From Phycisphaerae bacterium (lineage in GTDB: Bacteria; Planctomycetota; Phycisphaerae; UBA1845; JAFGLZ01): 64,000 nucleotides of DNA. The notes below the pieces were generated by a model that was not told where the DNA came from, ran no database searches, and saw nothing but the letters and a program-made list of their open reading frames with translations. The DNA lies in assembly GCA_016927755.1 (NCBI GenBank), contig JAFGLZ010000115.1, positions 1-64,000 on the forward strand, given 5' to 3'. Position 1 is the stretch's first letter. Every line of letters begins with the position of its first letter. This document shows, piece by piece, positions 1 through 8,497 of the stretch. The position numbers were made by a program, and so were the translations under genes.

Positions 1-54
1 ATGCCTGGTGGGGACTTGCACCCCACGGATCGAGTACACTCTCAGGCGCACTAG

Positions 55-104
55 CATGGGCATCTTGCCCATGACGAACACGGGCGAGACGCCCGTGCCA
101 CGGA
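55..104. repeat. Double-hairpin intergenic repeat
   Basis: Two adjacent short palindromes: CATGGGC (55-61) pairs with GCCCATG (67-73), and CACGGGC (79-85) pairs with GCCCGTG (91-97). This pattern of hairpins carrying 'gggcatcttgcccatg' and 'cacgggcgagacgcccgtg' resembles intergenic repeats seen in planctomycete genomes (recalled, not searched). An open frame runs through it into the next gene, but a good ribosome binding site lies after the repeat, so it is treated as non-coding. Confidence 0.6.
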
Positions 105-199
105 GGGGCGGATTCACGCACGGTCATTTTGCCCGCCCGTCCACGGCCCGATGGGGTCGCCCAGGGCGGCGGCGTTTGGTTCACGTCAGGAGATCGATA

Positions 200-1171
200 G
201 TGGCTTGCGCGCGGACGCACGGACCTCGGATCCATACGGGCTATGTCATCGACGGCTACGAGCACATCCTCCTCGAGAACGAGCTGCTCCGCGTCTCGGT
301 GAACGTCGGTCGGGGCAGCCTCATCGACGAGCTGGTCTACAAGCCGGCGGACATCGATCTGATGTTCCATCATCCCGGGCGGCTGCACCCGAGCCGGTTC
401 GTGCCGTCGAGCTACAGCACCGCGCCCTACATGAACACCGGGTCGAGCGGGTGGATGGAGTGCTTTCCCTCGGGCAGCGCCGAGGTCACGTACGCGGGGG
501 CGACGATCGGCTTCCACGGCGAGATGTGGGGTCTGCCGTTCACGTGGCGCGTCTTGTCGGACGGACCCGACGAAGTCGCCGTCGAGCTGCGGTGTGAAAT
601 GCTCCGCACGCCGCTGGCCCTGACCAAGACGCTCCGCCTGCGGAGCGACGACCCGACGCTGTACATCGACGAGGAGGCGGAGAATCTGTCGCCGCAGGCG
701 CTCTCGGTCATGTGGGGGCACCATCCGGCGATCGGTCCGCCGTTTCTGGCCGAGGGGAACATCATCGAGGTCCCGGCCAGGCAGTTCCTGCCCGACCAAG
801 CCGCCGAGCCGCCGAGTGCCTGGCCCGTCGGGCCGGACGGGCTCGACTACTCGATCGTTCGCGGGCCCGAATCCCGAACCGAGAAGATGGTGTTCCTGAG
901 GGACCTGGAGGAGGGGCGATGCCGCATGATCAACCCGGAACTCGAGTTGTCCTTCGACATGACGTGGGACGCCGCCCTGTTCAAATGGTTCTGGATCTGC
1001 GAGATAGCGGGTCGGGTCGGGGCGCCTTGGTTCGGCCGCGCGTACTTCTGCTGCCTGGAGCCGTTCAGCTCGATGCCGCGCGCGCTGGAGACCGGGCAGG
1101 ACACGGTCCCGATCCCGCCGGAGGGATCGATCCGGACATCATTGACAGCGGCGGTTCTCGACATCCGCTGA
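200..1171 (+). CDS. Aldose 1-epimerase-like / DUF4432-type carbohydrate-binding protein
   Basis: A 323-residue protein of the galactose-mutarotase-like beta-sandwich type. Support comes from the opening 'ENELLRVSVNVGRGSLIDEL', the central 'GFHGEMWGLPF' and 'VMWGHHPAIGPPF' segments with conserved histidines, and a late 'CLEPFSSMP' segment, all in the order expected for this fold. The family interconverts sugar anomers or binds sugar rings; the substrate is unknown. The start is placed at GTG 200 because AGGAGA at 188-193 is well spaced. The longer frame from position 8 reads through an intergenic hairpin repeat and is unlikely to be translated. No signal peptide is apparent, so a cytoplasmic role is likely. 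Family assignment is moderately sure; the reaction is not. Confidence 0.7.
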   Translation: MACARTHGPRIHTGYVIDGYEHILLENELLRVSVNVGRGSLIDELVYKPADIDLMFHHPGRLHPSRFVPSSYSTAPYMNTGSSGWMECFPSGSAEVTYAGATIGFHGEMWGLPFTWRVLSDGPDEVAVELRCEMLRTPLALTKTLRLRSDDPTLYIDEEAENLSPQALSVMWGHHPAIGPPFLAEGNIIEVPARQFLPDQAAEPPSAWPVGPDGLDYSIVRGPESRTEKMVFLRDLEEGRCRMINPELELSFDMTWDAALFKWFWICEIAGRVGAPWFGRAYFCCLEPFSSMPRALETGQDTVPIPPEGSIRTSLTAAVLDIR

Positions 1172-1365
1172 CGAACGTGGCGAGCCCGGTGTTATCGGAA
1201 CCGCCGCCGGCACCCACCGGCAGCCACCCGCCATGCCAGCCCTGGTACGCCCGTTTCCAGATCGGGGCGGCCTCGTAACTCCCCTGCCGCCGCGTTTCAC
1301 ACGATATCAGCAGTGTAGGGAATCCATCTCAAAACCAAGCTCTTGACGCAGGGAGTGTGCGCCGA

Positions 1366-3297
1366 ATGGACACGCCAGACAACAAGATCGCGGAAATCAT
1401 CGCCGTGGACGGGATCTCCGTCGAGGCCACGATCACGGCCGACGATATGATCGTCGAGCACGAGGGCCAGCGTCGGCGACTCGGCCAGATCGGTAGCTAC
1501 GTGGCGATCCCGATCGACGACGTGCGCCTGATCGGCTACGTGACCGGCGTGGTCCGACGCGACCCGACGGACGCCGACCTGCCCCACCAGGAGGTCATGA
1601 GAATCCAGATGCTCGGCACGCTGCGCAAGGACTGGTTCGACCGCGGCGTCGACAACTACCCGACGATCGGGGACTCCGTCGTGCTCGCGTCACGGGGAGA
1701 CTTCGAGGGCATCTTCGGCACAATGGAGCAGCTTGCCGGCAGCGGGAAGTACCCCAAGTCGTTCCGCGTCGGCAAGTTCGCCATGAACACGGACTTCGAC
1801 GTGCTCGTGCTGGGTAAGGAGTTCTTCAGCAAGCACATCTGCATCGTGGGCAACAGCGGATCGGGCAAGAGCTGCACCACCGCCAAGATCATCCAAGAGG
1901 TCACCGAGCTCGACAACGCCCAGGTGATCATGTTCGACCTGCACGGCGAGTACGCCGCGGCCTTCAGCGACGAGGACGGCAGCCTGGACGCCAACGTGAC
2001 GTACCTGGGCGAGCAGGACCTGATCCTTCCGTACTGGTTGATGCAATACCAGGAATTGGAGGCCATGTTCGTCGACCATGCGAACCCGCGATACGTAACG
2101 AACCAGATCGCCTTCCTGAAGATGGCCCTCCAGGAGCTCAAGGCCGAGTCCGCGGTGGAGCTCGGCCTGGAGAAGGAGCTCAGCCTCGATACGCCAATCT
2201 ATTGGTCGCTCGAGCGGCTGAAGGTGTACGCCGAGAACATGAACGAGGCACGCTACGTTCTGAATTCCGACCAACTGGCGCTGAGCAAACTGGCACTGCG
2301 GTCGCTGCCTCCGGCCGAACAGCATCAACTGGTCACCTCACAGCGGGTCCAGTTCAACAAGGGCGCGGCCGAGGGCGAGGTGCCGCACCCGCAGTTCTAC
2401 GGCCAGCTCCAGGGAATGCTCACGAAGCTGGAGACGCGTCTGAGCGACCGGCGGTTCGACTTCATGCTGCGTCCGATCCGGCACGCCAAGGAATCGCGCC
2501 ACTTCAAGGACATCCTGAAATACACGAGCACGTCGAAGGAGCTGTCGTCGGCCATGGCCAATCTGGTGCGGCTCCTGAGCGGACAGTGGCCGACGCGGAG
2601 CAACCTGACGATCATCGACCTGTCCGGAATCCCCTATGAGATCGTCGACATCGTGGTGGCCGTGATGACCCGGACGCTGTTCGAGTACAACTTCTGGTGC
2701 CCGCAGCCGCAGCGACATCCGATGCTTCTGGTCTACGAGGAGGCCCACAACTACATCTCGCGACACCTGGATCAGAAGAGCTTCGCGCGACACATCGTCG
2801 AGCGGGTGGCCAAGGAGGGTCGTAAGTACGGCGTCTCGGCGATGGTGGTCAGCCAGCGTCCCAGCGAGCTGAGCGAGACGGTCGTCTCACAGTGCAACAG
2901 CATGGTGGTCATGCGGCTGAACAACCCGGAGGACCAGGAGTACATCGCCAAGGTCGTGAGCGATCAGTTCGGCAGCCAGATGCAGATGCTTCCGGTGCTG
3001 CGCCCGGGCGAGGGGTTCGTGATCGGCGACGCGGTGCTCATGCCCATGCGCACGCTCGTCGAGCTGCCCGCGCGGACGCCTCGCAGCGCCGACGTCGACT
3101 TCTTCAAGCATTGGTCTCTCGGGACGCCATCGAACAACATCGACGAGATTCTCCAGCACTGGTGGCGTCAGGATCGCGGCCTGCTCAATTCCCAACTGGC
3201 ATTGGGGGCCGGGCGGGACGACTGGGCCGACGACGAGCCCGAGACCGAAGAGGAGGGCGAAGCGCAGCCCGCCGCCGCGTACGCCGAGGAGGACTGA
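1366..3297 (+). CDS. HerA-like DNA translocase ATPase (DUF87)
   Basis: A 643-residue HerA/FtsK-superfamily ATPase. An N-terminal beta-barrel-like region (about residues 1-140) precedes a Walker A motif GNSGSGKSCTT near residue 161. A Walker B strand 'MLLVYEEAHNY' lies near residue 452. Between them is the long insertion usual for HerA, and the C-terminal part has 'QRPSELSETVVSQCNSMVVM', typical of HerA/VirB4-like proteins. HerA forms hexameric DNA pumps that normally act with the NurA nuclease in end resection or defence; no NurA-like gene is present in this window. ATG 1366 is chosen over GTG 1357 because GGGAG at 1351-1355 is correctly spaced for it. The acidic C-terminal tail is not informative. 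Confidence 0.85.
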   Translation: MDTPDNKIAEIIAVDGISVEATITADDMIVEHEGQRRRLGQIGSYVAIPIDDVRLIGYVTGVVRRDPTDADLPHQEVMRIQMLGTLRKDWFDRGVDNYPTIGDSVVLASRGDFEGIFGTMEQLAGSGKYPKSFRVGKFAMNTDFDVLVLGKEFFSKHICIVGNSGSGKSCTTAKIIQEVTELDNAQVIMFDLHGEYAAAFSDEDGSLDANVTYLGEQDLILPYWLMQYQELEAMFVDHANPRYVTNQIAFLKMALQELKAESAVELGLEKELSLDTPIYWSLERLKVYAENMNEARYVLNSDQLALSKLALRSLPPAEQHQLVTSQRVQFNKGAAEGEVPHPQFYGQLQGMLTKLETRLSDRRFDFMLRPIRHAKESRHFKDILKYTSTSKELSSAMANLVRLLSGQWPTRSNLTIIDLSGIPYEIVDIVVAVMTRTLFEYNFWCPQPQRHPMLLVYEEAHNYISRHLDQKSFARHIVERVAKEGRKYGVSAMVVSQRPSELSETVVSQCNSMVVMRLNNPEDQEYIAKVVSDQFGSQMQMLPVLRPGEGFVIGDAVLMPMRTLVELPARTPRSADVDFFKHWSLGTPSNNIDEILQHWWRQDRGLLNSQLALGAGRDDWADDEPETEEEGEAQPAAAYAEED

Positions 3298-3387
3298 CGC
3301 GCCACCATCCTCCAAAGAGGTGGACCTCCCAGGCAATGCCCCGCTTGGCCCGAACCGCCACACCCCCCATCCCTCGCCGCGGACAGC

Positions 3388-4614
3388 TCAGGAGGCCGGT
3401 TTCGACTGGGCCAACCTGACGCCACGTGAAGGGCCGCTGCGCTGCCAGCGGTCGACGACCCTACCGCCGATGGTGATCTGTTGAAGCTCGAGCTCCCTCG
3501 GGGACGCGTCGACTCGTGTGAAGCTGTAGTCGTTGTCGTACACGCGGTCGGAGTACTCGGGTCTGAGATTGTACGGCTTGGCCGGGTACAAGCTTGCGCC
3601 CCCCGCGCCGGTCACGATGTACACGATGCCCTCATGAGGCGACGCAATCTTGCCCTTGAGCATCGGCTTCGATCGCTCGTAGAGATGATTGTGGCCGCAG
3701 AAGACGACGTCGACGCCGGCGGCCTCCCATGCGGGCACGAGGACCTGCTGCACGCGTGGATGCGGGCCTCGCTTGGCGCAGGCCGTATAGGCCGGATGGT
3801 GTAGGAAAACGAACCGCCAGCGCTGGCCCGCGGACTCGAACACGTGCTCGAGCCACGGAACAACCCGATCTCGAAGGGCCGCCTCGGCGACGTCCGAGTC
3901 GATCGCGACGAAGCGGGCGCATCCGAAGTCGAACCAGTAGTGTCGCTCCGGATCCGACCCCTTCGGGCCGTTGGTCGGTAGGACGAAGGCATCGAGCAGC
4001 GGTCGGGCGTCGTCGGTCTTGAAATCGTGGTTCCCGATAGACGGCATGAACGGAACCCTCGCGATCAACTCGCGGTACGGCTGATAGAACTTCTTGTCGT
4101 AGTCTTCCGGCTCGCCGGCGGGGTAGATGAGGTCACCCGTATGGATGGCGAGATCGAACCCGTGCTCGAGCATCCGCTCACCCAGCCGGCGCTGGCTGTG
4201 GGTTCCCGTGCCGGAATCACCAAAGGCGACGAATCGAAAGGCCGCGTTCGGTCCGGGATCGGTCTTGCAGGTCCATGGACCCCCGAGCCGGATCTTGGCG
4301 CCCGATTTGCCGAGGACGATCCGATACGTGTACTCCCGCCCCGGCGCCAGTCCATCCGCCCGCGCCACGAACTGACCGTCGCTGAAGTCCGCCTGCTTTC
4401 GAAGGACGGCACGGTCCCCCTCGAACACCTCCAGGTACCCCTTGCCTGGTCGGTTCGTCCGCCAGACAACGGTGAAAGCTGACGGTCCGACCTGTTGCAG
4501 CATAGGCCCGGCCGTGAGGCGGCAGAACAGTTGCAGGTAGACCCAACACGCGCCCAGCGCCACAACGACGCACGCGACGCCCGTGACGATCAGTAGCTTC
4601 GTCTTGCGTTTCAT
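3388..4614 (-). CDS. Purple-acid-phosphatase-like metallophosphoesterase
   Basis: A 408-residue calcineurin-like phosphoesterase anchored or secreted through an N-terminal hydrophobic segment (residues 7-28). A fibronectin-III-like purple acid phosphatase N-domain follows (about 40-125). All metal-binding blocks of the catalytic domain are visible in order: FGDSGTG, HTGDLIY, GNHD, FLHHPAY and GHNHLYER. The enzyme probably hydrolyses phosphomonoesters or diesters in the periplasm. The gene converges on the HerA-like gene and diverges from prfB. ATG 4614 follows directly from the positively charged start of the membrane segment. Substrate is unknown. Confidence 0.85.
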   Translation of the reverse strand: MKRKTKLLIVTGVACVVVALGACWVYLQLFCRLTAGPMLQQVGPSAFTVVWRTNRPGKGYLEVFEGDRAVLRKQADFSDGQFVARADGLAPGREYTYRIVLGKSGAKIRLGGPWTCKTDPGPNAAFRFVAFGDSGTGTHSQRRLGERMLEHGFDLAIHTGDLIYPAGEPEDYDKKFYQPYRELIARVPFMPSIGNHDFKTDDARPLLDAFVLPTNGPKGSDPERHYWFDFGCARFVAIDSDVAEAALRDRVVPWLEHVFESAGQRWRFVFLHHPAYTACAKRGPHPRVQQVLVPAWEAAGVDVVFCGHNHLYERSKPMLKGKIASPHEGIVYIVTGAGGASLYPAKPYNLRPEYSDRVYDNDYSFTRVDASPRELELQQITIGGRVVDRWQRSGPSRGVRLAQSKPAS

Positions 4615-4748
4615 AATGATCCCATGATACGCGAATCAAGCGGCAGGTTGTCAAATCCCGGCGGCCCACGCCTGCTTGTGGCAGGGAGCCGCATGGGCTA
4701 TAGTGGCCCATGAACGAGGGGGCCTTGCGAGAAACGAAGAGAGAAAGC

Positions 4749-5862
4749 ATGCCGAACGACAACCCCACGGAAGCCCTTGAAGACCTGTCGTCCCGGATCA
4801 TCGCGATCCGGGACTCTCTTTGACTTGCCTGGCAAGTCTCGACGACTCGAAGAGCTGTCGCGCAAGATGGAGGCGCCCGATTTCTGGGGTGATCGCGCGA
4901 CCGCCGAGAAGGTCGTCGCCGAGCTGAAGGCACTCAAGGCCGTCGTCGAACCCATCGAGGCCCTGACGTCACGCACGGAGGACATGCAGGTCCTGCTGGG
5001 CCTGGCGGAGGAGGAGAAGGACGAGTCCGCCCTCCACGAGGTGGCCGGCTCCCTGGATGGACTGACCCAGGAGCTCGACCGCATTGAGCTGATGACCATG
5101 CTCTCCGGTACGAACGACGCGGGGAACTGCTACTTCAAGATCCAGTCGGGCGCCGGCGGGACCGAGAGCCAGGACTGGGCGGAGATGCTGCTTCGGATGT
5201 ACCTGCGCTTCTTCGAGCAGACCGGCTACAAGGCCGAGGAGCTTAGCCGCAAGGACGGCGAGGAGGCGGGCATTCAGTCCGTCGAGCTGCTGGTCAAGGG
5301 CCCCTATGCGTACGGCTACCTCTCCTGCGAGGCCGGCGTGCACCGGCTGATCCGATTGAGCCCATTCGACTCGGGACACCGGCGTCACACGAGCTTCGCG
5401 GCGGTGGACGTCCTGGCGGAACTCGAGGACATCCAGATCGAGATCAACTGGGAGACGGACGTTCGCGAGGACACGTACCGCGCCAGTGGCGCGGGCGGTC
5501 AGCACGTCAACAAGACGAGCTCGGCGATCAGGCTGACGCACGCGACCACGGGCATCGTCGTTCAGTGCCAGAACGAGCGGTCGCAGCACAAGAACCGGGC
5601 GTTGGCCCGTCGGATGCTCGCCTCGCGCCTGCTGCGTCGCGAGGAGCAGTTGCGCAACGCCGAGTTGGCGGCCCTATACGACGAGAAGGGGGAGATCGCG
5701 TTCGGGGGACAGATCAGGACGTACTGGCTGCACCCGTCCCAGCGCGTCAAGGACAATCGAACGGGCGTCGAGATGACCAACGCGGACCTGGTGCTCGACG
5801 GCGACATCCAGCCGTTCATCGACGCCGAGCTCCGTCGTCGCGCCTCGCGTCGGAAGAACTGA
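4749..5862 (+). CDS. prfB: Peptide chain release factor 2 (programmed +1 frameshift)
   Basis: Release factor 2 recognises UGA and UAA stop codons and triggers peptide release. The gene is read in two frames: ATG 4749 opens a 24-codon segment ending in an in-frame TGA at 4821-4823, and a +1 shift continues at GAC 4822 to the stop at 5862, giving about 370 residues. The usual RF2 length is about 365. The second part contains the tripeptide anticodon SPF ('RLSPFDSG') and the catalytic GGQ loop ('GAGGQHVNKTSSAIRLTH'). A continuous-frame annotation would wrongly start inside the coding region. The gene stands alone, divergent from the phosphoesterase. Confidence 0.95.
4812..4824 (+). promoter_or_regulatory. 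prfB: prfB programmed +1 frameshift site (CTT TGA C)
   Basis: The slippery CTT codon (4818-4820) followed by TGA (4821-4823) and C matches the classical RF2 autoregulatory site, where low RF2 favours a +1 shift. The internal Shine-Dalgarno-like element normally three bases upstream (AGGGGG in E. coli) is here only CGGGAC, a weak match. Confidence 0.9.
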
Positions 5863-6028
5863 CGTCGCGCTCGAGCGCCGGCCAGGCCGGTGCCTGCCGC
5901 TTGAATCTTCCGTCGAGGCTCCCCTAGAATCTCACCGGTGCCGGTTCGACCGGAGGCGCGGTGGCGCCGCCAATCCGACGACCACCTGCTTCGGATCGGG
6001 TCGGCGGATCGGTAAGACCGAATACCTT

Positions 6029-6448
6029 ATGACGCGACGCACGCGGAACAGACTGCTCATCTGGATCATCGGCCTGGGCATCGCGAACTTCATCGCCTAT
6101 GCGGTTTGCTATTCCTATCTAGGAGGGGATGCGCACAACGGCGAGATCCGCGAGGGGACGTACTACGTGCGCGGGCACTTCCTGCACGGCACCTCCGGCG
6201 CGGAGCGTCCGGTGAGCCGCGGGCTGTGGATCTACAGCTACATCCACTCGATCTCGATCTGGCCGTCGATCGCGGCCGTGCTGATCTGTAACATGGTCTT
6301 GGCGCGACCGCACATCATCGCGACCATGAAGGAAGGGCTCATCAGCGGAGGAACGTTCGTGACCGTCGTCATCACGCTGGTCAGCTTCTTGGCGCTGGTG
6401 GCGACCGTATCGTTCACATTGGACTTCGTCAGGGCGCTCACGCAGTGA
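6029..6448 (+). CDS. Small three-helix membrane protein, function unknown
   Basis: A 139-residue protein with hydrophobic helices near residues 8-28 ('LLIWIIGLGIANFIAYAVCY'), 70-90 and 106-130. Between the first two lies a polar loop containing 'DAHNGEIREGTYYVRGHF'. No catalytic motif is recognised. It sits between prfB and the dinG-like gene on the same strand, with about 50 bases to the latter, so cotranscription is possible. It could be a planctomycete-specific inner-membrane protein; nothing firmer can be said. Confidence 0.65.
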   Translation: MTRRTRNRLLIWIIGLGIANFIAYAVCYSYLGGDAHNGEIREGTYYVRGHFLHGTSGAERPVSRGLWIYSYIHSISIWPSIAAVLICNMVLARPHIIATMKEGLISGGTFVTVVITLVSFLALVATVSFTLDFVRALTQ

Positions 6449-6495
6449 CGCCGAACCGGGATCGTTGAGATCCCCGTATCCTCGGGTCAAACGTC

Positions 6496-8463
6496 ATGGA
6501 GATCACCTCGGTTCTGGGTCCGGAAGGCGCGGTCGCCCGGCGTCTGCGGGGATACGAGGTCCGGCCCGAACAGATCGAGATGGCCGCGGCGGTGGCGAAC
6601 GCCTTCGGCTCCAAGCGCCACCTGCTCGTCGAGGCGGGAACGGGCGTCGGCAAGAGCTTCGCGTATCTCCTGCCGGCCATCGAGCAGATTCTGTCTCGGC
6701 GGACGAAGGTCCTGATCAGCACCTTCACGATCGCCCTGCAGGAACAACTGATCGAAAAGGACATCCCCTTTCTCAACGCGGTGATTCCCGAGGAATTCAC
6801 GGCGATCCTCGTCAAGGGCCGTAACAACTACGTCTGCCTGCGGCGGTTGGAACGCGTGAGCAAGCGTCAGGAGGACCTTTTCAGCGAGCAGCCCGACCTC
6901 GAGGAGCTGTGGCGGATCGAGGACTGGGCCTACCGCACCGAGGACGGGTCACTGAGCGATCTGCCGCAGCAGCCGCGCCCCGCCATCTGGGACCGCGTCC
7001 GGAGCGAACACGGCAACTGCAAGGGACACCGATGCGCCTACCACGAGCGGTGCTTCTACCAGCGTGCCCGGCGTCGGATGCTGCACGCGGACATGCTCGT
7101 GGTGAACCATGCGCTGCTCCTGAGCGATCTGGTCCTCCGTCAAGACGACGGGGCCGCGTCCCTCCTGCCCGAATGCCCGTGCGTGGTGATCGACGAGGCG
7201 CATACGTTCGAGGAGGCGGCCAGCGCGCACTTCGGCTCGTCGATCAGTGACGGGCAGATCCGATTCCTGCTGAACGCGCTCTACCACGAGAAGACGCGCC
7301 GGGGGCTGCTGACCACGGCCGGCACGCAGGACGCGATCAAGGCCGTCAAGCACGCCCGCGCGATGGCCAAGGCCTTCTTCGACGAGTTGGGGCGCTGGCA
7401 GCAGCGGCACGGACGCGAGAACGGAAGGATTCAGCAGCCTGACTCGGTGATCAACGCCCTCAGCCCCGCCCTGTTGGACCTGCAGCGGCGGCTTCGTCAG
7501 GCGTGCAATCGGGCGCAGGACGAGGACGATCGGTTCGAGCTGCACAGCTACATGCAGCGCGTCGGCGCGGTGGCCGAATCCGTGACGGACCTCGTCGGCC
7601 AGAAGTGGACCGATTACGTCTACTGGCTCGAGGCCTCCGCCGGGCGGAACCGGACGACCACGCTGAAAGGCTGCCCCGTCCACGTCGGCCCGCACGTGCG
7701 CGAGACCTTGTTCGATCGGGTGGACAGCGCCGTGCTGACCAGCGCGACGCTCTGCGTGGGGCCGAGCGACAGCTTCGGCTTCGTTCGGCAGCGTCTTGGA
7801 CTCGACAGCATCGAGCCGGACATGCTCAAGCTCGGCTCGCCGTTCGACTACCGCAAACAGGTCACGATCCACATCGAGGCGGGAATGCCGGACCCCGCCG
7901 AGGGAACCGCCTTCCTCACGGCGGTCAGCCGGCGCGTGGAGAAGTACATTCTCGAGACCCGGGGGCGGGCGTTCGTGCTCTTCACCAGCTATCGCACGAT
8001 GGACGAGGTCGCCACGGCACTCGAATCGTTCTTCTCGTCGGAGGGCATCGAGCTCATGGTGCAGGGGCACGCCCTGCCCCGAAACCTCATGCTCGAGCGA
8101 TTCCGGCAGAACGTCGGCAGCGTGATCTTCGGCACCGACAGCTTCTGGCAGGGCGTCGACGTGCCCGGCGAGTCGCTCAGCAACGTCATCATCGTCAAGC
8201 TGCCGTTCGCCGTGCCCGACCGCCCCGTCATCCAGGCCCGTCTGGAGCAGATTCGCAGGGAAGGCGGCAACCCCTTCACCGACTACCAGCTCCCCCAGGC
8301 CATTCTGAAGTTCAAGCAGGGCTTCGGCCGGCTGATCCGCGGCAAGCAGGACAAGGGCATCGTGGTCATCCTCGACCCGCGGATCGTCCGCAAGCACTAT
8401 GGTCGGGCCTTCCTCGAATCACTTCCGGAATGCCAAGTCGTGCAGCACAGCGAAACGCCCTGA
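6496..8463 (+). CDS. dinG: DinG/XPD-family iron-sulfur ATP-dependent DNA helicase
   Basis: A 655-residue superfamily 2 helicase. Walker A 'EAGTGVGKS' lies near residue 44 and the DEAH box in 'CVVIDEAHTF' near residue 231. Four cysteines placed as in the XPD/DinG iron-sulfur cluster are seen: one in 'NYVCLRRL' near 114, then three in 'CKGHRCAYHERCFYQRAR' near 174-185. The C-terminal motif 'QGFGRLIRGKQDKG' is helicase motif VI. These enzymes unwind 5' to 3' at forks, R-loops or quadruplexes. No exonuclease domain is fused. The symbol is given by family resemblance, and a YoaA-type role is equally possible. Confidence 0.88.
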   Translation: MEITSVLGPEGAVARRLRGYEVRPEQIEMAAAVANAFGSKRHLLVEAGTGVGKSFAYLLPAIEQILSRRTKVLISTFTIALQEQLIEKDIPFLNAVIPEEFTAILVKGRNNYVCLRRLERVSKRQEDLFSEQPDLEELWRIEDWAYRTEDGSLSDLPQQPRPAIWDRVRSEHGNCKGHRCAYHERCFYQRARRRMLHADMLVVNHALLLSDLVLRQDDGAASLLPECPCVVIDEAHTFEEAASAHFGSSISDGQIRFLLNALYHEKTRRGLLTTAGTQDAIKAVKHARAMAKAFFDELGRWQQRHGRENGRIQQPDSVINALSPALLDLQRRLRQACNRAQDEDDRFELHSYMQRVGAVAESVTDLVGQKWTDYVYWLEASAGRNRTTTLKGCPVHVGPHVRETLFDRVDSAVLTSATLCVGPSDSFGFVRQRLGLDSIEPDMLKLGSPFDYRKQVTIHIEAGMPDPAEGTAFLTAVSRRVEKYILETRGRAFVLFTSYRTMDEVATALESFFSSEGIELMVQGHALPRNLMLERFRQNVGSVIFGTDSFWQGVDVPGESLSNVIIVKLPFAVPDRPVIQARLEQIRREGGNPFTDYQLPQAILKFKQGFGRLIRGKQDKGIVVILDPRIVRKHYGRAFLESLPECQVVQHSETP

Positions 8464-8497
8464 AGGTTGGCGTCTCCGATCGGCCGATCGCTCGACG

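Noticed and set aside
6949-8397. 482-codon open frame on the minus strand
   Set aside because: Antisense to the DinG-like helicase; its sequence is low-complexity and lacks any domain.
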